64,000 bases of DNA from Conexibacter sp. CPCC 206217. GTDB taxonomy: Bacteria; Actinomycetota; Thermoleophilia; Solirubrobacterales; Solirubrobacteraceae. The stretch is taken from contig NZ_JAUTDO010000006.1 in the NCBI RefSeq assembly GCF_030646165.1, positions 310,001-374,000 on the forward strand, in the 5' to 3' direction. The notes beneath the pieces are model-generated. The model ran no database searches and was not told the DNA's origin. It saw only the letters and a list, made by a program, of their open reading frames with translations. Below are positions 61,085 to 64,000 of the stretch, in pieces (the first letter of the stretch is position 1; each line of letters starts with the position of its first letter). The translations under genes and the position numbers were made by a program.

Positions 61085-61972
61085 TCAGGGGCGGGCCGCG
61101 ACCGCGGCCGGGGAGTAGTCGTAGAAGCCGCGGCCGCTCTTGCGGCCCAGGCGACCCGCGGCGACCATGCGCTTCATCAGCGGCGGCGGGGCGTACTCGT
61201 CGCGCTTGAACTCCTCGTAGAGCGAGTTGCAGACGGCGTACAGCACGTCGAGGCCGATGAAGTCCGCGAGCGTCAGCGGGCCCATCGGGTGGCCGGCGCC
61301 GAGCTGCATCGCGACGTCGATGTCCTCGGCGGAGGCGAAGCCCTCCTCGTACATTCTGACCGCGGCCATCAGGTACGGGACCAGCAGCATGTTGACGATG
61401 AAGCCGGAGCGGTCCTTCGTGCGCACGGCCGTCTTGCCGATCGCCGTCGCGAACGCCTGGGCGCGCGCGACGGTCGCGTCGGAGGTGTCCAGCGCGACGA
61501 CGATCTCGACCAGCTTCATCACCGGCACGGGCGAGAAGAAGTGCAGGCCGAGCACGCGGTCGGGCCGGCTCGTGGCGGCGGCCAACTGGGCGATCGGGAT
61601 CGAGGAGGTGTTGGAGGCCAGCAGCGCGTCGGGGCCGAGGACGGCATCGAGACGGCCGAACAGCTCTCGCTTGACGTCCTCGTCCTCGACGACGGCCTCG
61701 ATCACCAGCGTCGAGGCGCTGAGCGCGCCGAGGTCGGTCGTCCAGTCGATCCGCGCCAGCAGCGCATTGCCCTCGTCGTCGCTCAGCTTGCCCTTCGAGA
61801 CGGCCTTCGCGACCGAGGTCGAGATCGCCTCGCGCGAGCGGTCCAGCGGGGCCTGCTGCGGCTCGTAGACCAGCACCCGCGCACCCGCGCGCGCCGAGGA
61901 CTCCGCGATGCCGGAGCCCATGAACCCGGCGCCGACGACGCCGACGCTCTCGATCGATACGTGATCGCTCAT
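61085..61972 (-). CDS. 3-hydroxyacyl-CoA (3-hydroxybutyryl-CoA) dehydrogenase
   Basis: 295 residues; CGGAGGGTGAG precedes the ATG. NAD loop GVVGAGFMGSGIAE (about 11), SNTSSIPIAQLA (about 120), the catalytic His in GLHFFSPVPVMKLVE (about 142) and the C-terminal dimer domain with GHPMGPLTLADFIGLDV (about 228). It oxidises L-3-hydroxyacyl-CoA, completing the beta-oxidation set of this region with the hydratases. No thiolase is present in the window. Confidence 0.93.
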   Translation of the reverse strand: MSDHVSIESVGVVGAGFMGSGIAESSARAGARVLVYEPQQAPLDRSREAISTSVAKAVSKGKLSDDEGNALLARIDWTTDLGALSASTLVIEAVVEDEDVKRELFGRLDAVLGPDALLASNTSSIPIAQLAAATSRPDRVLGLHFFSPVPVMKLVEIVVALDTSDATVARAQAFATAIGKTAVRTKDRSGFIVNMLLVPYLMAAVRMYEEGFASAEDIDVAMQLGAGHPMGPLTLADFIGLDVLYAVCNSLYEEFKRDEYAPPPLMKRMVAAGRLGRKSGRGFYDYSPAAVAARP

Positions 61973-62273
61973 TTCTTGCTCACCCTCCGCAGGATGTGGA
62001 CGCTGCGATGCAGATATGAGGGAATCCTACTATCGCACCCCCGATAATCGTGCGAGGGTTCGCCGACTGACCGATCGGGCGGCGCGATCGTGCGTTGTCG
62101 CCGGGCCGGCGGAGGGATCCAGCGACTCAACAGACCGAAAAGGCGCATAACATGAGACGAGTCTGCTGGCCCGAGGCTCGACAGGCATTCAATTCCCGCA
62201 ATTCCGAAGAAAGAAGCGCGATGTAAAGCAACTAAATCGTGCAAAGCGATCGCCAGTTCACTAACGTACCTCC
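61973..62273. other. Intergenic region, divergent promoters
   Basis: About 300 bp, clearly less GC-rich than the rest. It holds the leaderless promoter of the gene at 62274, a possible 24-codon ORF at 62152-62226 and, near 62251, a lone CGCCAGT half-site. Otherwise nothing was recognised. Confidence 0.6.
62262..62267 (+). promoter_or_regulatory. -10 element of the spermidine-synthase-like gene
   Basis: TAACGT lies 6 nt before the ATG at 62274 and there is no ribosome binding site, so the transcript is likely leaderless. Confidence 0.5.
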
Positions 62274-63779
62274 ATGGCCACCGTGTCCACCCGCAAGGGT
62301 GCTCAAACGAACCCCGTCGCGCTCGCTCCCGCGATCGCCGCGGGGACCGTCTTCGCAGCCTCGGGCGCCGTGCTCGTGCTGGAGATCCTCGCCGTCCGGC
62401 TGCTCGCGCCGTACGTCGGGCTGACGCTCGAGACGACGACGTCGATCATCGGCGCCGTGCTCGCGGGGATCGCCGTCGGCGCCGCGCTCGGCGGCTGGGT
62501 CTCCGACCGGCAGGACCCGCACCGGCTCGCCGCCGGCCTGCTGATCGGCGGCGGCCTGCTGGCGCTGCTGACGGTCCCGATCGTGCGCGCGCTCGGACCT
62601 GGCGCGCGTGGGGGAGGCGACCTGCCCGCGCTCGGCATCACGCTGCTCGCGCTCGTCCCCAGCGCGGCCGTCCTGAGCGCCGTCTCGCCGACGATGGCGC
62701 GGATCCAGCTGCATGACCTGCACGCAAGCGGCACGATCGTCGGGCGGCTGTCGGCGTGGGCGACCGCGGGCGCGCTCGTCGGCACGTTCGGCACCGGCTT
62801 CGTGCTCGTGCCGCTGCTGTCGGTCAGCACCGCGGTGCTCGCGACCGGCCTGCTGCTGGTGCTCGTCGGGCTGCTGCTGGGCTGGCACACAAGAGCGCTC
62901 AGCCGCGGTGCGACGGGCGCTGCGGTCGCGACGGCGGCCGCGCTCGCGCTGCTCGCGGCGACGCGCGACTCGCCGTGCGACACCGAGACGACCTACCACT
63001 GCGCGAGCGTGCTCGTCGACGCGCAGAACCCCAACGGCCGCGAGCTGATGCTCGACGACATCCACCACTCCTACGTCGACCTCGCCAACCCGACGAACCT
63101 CGTGTACGGCTACACGCAGTGGATCGGCCACGCGGTCGACGCGATCTACCCGCGCAACCGGCCGCTCGACGCCGTCTTCGTCGGCGGCGGCGGCTTCACG
63201 CTCCCGCGCTGGCTGGTCGCGACGCGCCCGCAGGGCAACGCGCACGTGTTGGAGGTCGACGGCGAGCTGGTCGACTTCGACAAGCAGCGGCTCGGCCTGA
63301 GAACGTCGCCGCGGCTGACGGCGACGGTCGGCGACGCGCGCATGACGCTGCGTGACGAGCCGGATGCAAGCGCCGACCTGCTGGTGGGCGACGCCTTCGG
63401 CAGCTACGCCGTGCCGTGGCATCTGGCGACGCGCGAGTGGACCGAGGAGATCAAGCGCGTGCTGCGGCCGGACGGCCTGTACGCGCTCAACGTCATAGAC
63501 ATGCTGCCGCTGGACCTGCTGCGGGCGGAGACGGCGACGCTGCTGCCGCTGTTCGAGGACGTCCAGCTGGTGACGATACCCGGCCCCGACACGCTGCCCG
63601 GCGGCGGCAACGCGGTCCTGTTCGCGTCCGACCGCAAGCTGCCGGACGACATAGGCGGGGCGGCCGCGGAGGGCGGCACCGCCTACGACCGCAGAGCGCT
63701 CGTCGAGTGGGCCGCAGGCGCCCAGCAGCTGACCGACGACAACGCGCCGGTGGACCAGCTGCTGAACGCCAGAGCCTGA
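62274..63779 (+). CDS. Membrane-fused spermidine synthase-like protein
   Basis: 501 residues. The first about 215 residues hold six to seven hydrophobic segments (for example FAASGAVLVLEILAVRLLAP, IGAVLAGIAVGAALGGWVSD, VLATGLLLVLVGLLLG), as in the fused MFS/spermidine synthase family. The rest is a Rossmann methyltransferase-like domain with VFVGGGGFTLPRWL (about 300), LEVDGELVDFDKQRLGL (about 325) and the active-site-like LLVGDAFGSYAVPWHL (about 370). Polyamine synthesis is not proven; these proteins are often of unknown substrate. Confidence 0.83.
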   Translation: MATVSTRKGAQTNPVALAPAIAAGTVFAASGAVLVLEILAVRLLAPYVGLTLETTTSIIGAVLAGIAVGAALGGWVSDRQDPHRLAAGLLIGGGLLALLTVPIVRALGPGARGGGDLPALGITLLALVPSAAVLSAVSPTMARIQLHDLHASGTIVGRLSAWATAGALVGTFGTGFVLVPLLSVSTAVLATGLLLVLVGLLLGWHTRALSRGATGAAVATAAALALLAATRDSPCDTETTYHCASVLVDAQNPNGRELMLDDIHHSYVDLANPTNLVYGYTQWIGHAVDAIYPRNRPLDAVFVGGGGFTLPRWLVATRPQGNAHVLEVDGELVDFDKQRLGLRTSPRLTATVGDARMTLRDEPDASADLLVGDAFGSYAVPWHLATREWTEEIKRVLRPDGLYALNVIDMLPLDLLRAETATLLPLFEDVQLVTIPGPDTLPGGGNAVLFASDRKLPDDIGGAAAEGGTAYDRRALVEWAAGAQQLTDDNAPVDQLLNARA

Positions 63780-63807
63780 CGGCCCGCGAACGACGCGACG
63801 CGACGAC

Positions 63808-64000
63808 CTACTTCACCAGCGGCGGCCCGAGCGGGTACGACTTCCCGCCGCCTGCCGCCGAGGCGGCGCTGAGGAACAGGTAGACGCCGAGCGCGGCGAA
63901 CACGAGCGTGACCCAGCCCGCAGCCTTCGTGAGCGTCTCGCTGGTGTTGAGCGTGCCGAAGATCAGCAGCACGAGCGCCAGCACGACGAGCGCGACGACG
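63808..64000 (-). CDS. Probable acetate transporter (GPR1/FUN34/YaaH family), C-terminal part
   Basis: Only the last 63 codons lie in the window; the start is beyond base 64000. The peptide has a membrane segment (VVALVVLALVLLIFGTL), a loop NTSETLTKAAG, another segment WVTLVFAALGVYLFLSAA and the end KSYPLGPPLVK. That order (segment, loop, segment, then a basic Pro-Leu-Gly-Pro tail) resembles the C-terminus of YaaH/SatP acetate uptake proteins. The assignment is from this short piece only. Confidence 0.55.
   Translation of the reverse strand, partial: VVALVVLALVLLIFGTLNTSETLTKAAGWVTLVFAALGVYLFLSAASAAGGGKSYPLGPPLVK

Noticed and set aside
62240..62257. ACTGGCG-type site before the gene at 62274
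   Set aside because: Only the CGCCAGT half is present; the other arm matches at one of seven positions, and the -10 is only 4 nt away.

Overview
The window reads as a chromosome segment of a very GC-rich actinobacterium. F420-type flavin-dependent oxidoreductases, an NDMA-dependent (mycofactocin-type) alcohol dehydrogenase, an MftR-like regulator, IpdAB-like CoA transferase subunits and many leaderless-looking promoters point to Actinomycetota. Together with unusual use of the arginine codon AGA, they make a Solirubrobacterales/Conexibacter-like host my best guess; this is inference, because no rRNA or marker gene lies here. No tRNA, rRNA, CRISPR array, insertion sequence or prophage was seen.

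Layout. 1-7310: the tail of a sugar-type ABC transporter (ATPase C-terminus, lipoprotein receptor), then an alcohol dehydrogenase, an acyl-CoA dehydrogenase, two SDRs and an acyl-CoA ligase, all on the + strand. 7315-12699: a divergent TetR gene and a 2-oxo-acid dehydrogenase-type operon (E1 alpha, E1 beta, free lipoyl domain, MmgE/PrpD, a lipocalin-like protein). 12840-14110: two small secreted unknowns. 14126-20972: a TetR gene divergent from an AtuA/biotin-dependent carboxylase/enoyl-CoA hydratase operon in which the carboxylase alpha chain is split in two. 21016-22647: an ArsR-SRPBCC fusion with its operator, and an SDR. 22991-28618: an NDMA-type alcohol dehydrogenase, a complete sugar-type ABC importer and, convergently, an MftR-like regulator.

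28752-61972 is a dense acyl-CoA catabolic region: four CoA-ligase or CoA-transferase units, three acyl-CoA dehydrogenases (counting the one at 3052), two split MaoC hydratase pairs, enoyl-CoA hydratase, 3-hydroxyacyl-CoA dehydrogenase, two F420-type oxidoreductases, a hydantoinase/ketone-carboxylase-like pair, an APH-type kinase and a quinone oxidoreductase. Interspersed are a collagen-like surface protein, a DUF1778/GNAT toxin-antitoxin pair, a gamma-glutamyltransferase and a two-component system. 62274-64000: a membrane-fused spermidine-synthase-like protein and the end of a probable acetate transporter.

The main discovery is a repeated 18-bp palindrome, consensus ACTGGCG-N4-CGCCAGT, found nine times between 28.6 and 60.5 kb and always in a promoter region. 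In eleven promoter directions a -10 hexamer (best form TAGCGT) starts 21-23 nt after the palindrome, and in seven of these an ATG/GTG follows after 6-8 nt, giving a leaderless mRNA. This predicts one regulator that co-controls almost all the acyl-CoA genes of the second half, from a position (about -44) typical of an activator. Other notable points are long hairpins with a shared core, the ArsR-SRPBCC promoter with its operator filling the -35/-10 spacer, the stand-alone lipoyl domain without E2 or E3, and a zinc-ribbon tail fused to the hydantoinase B-like subunit.
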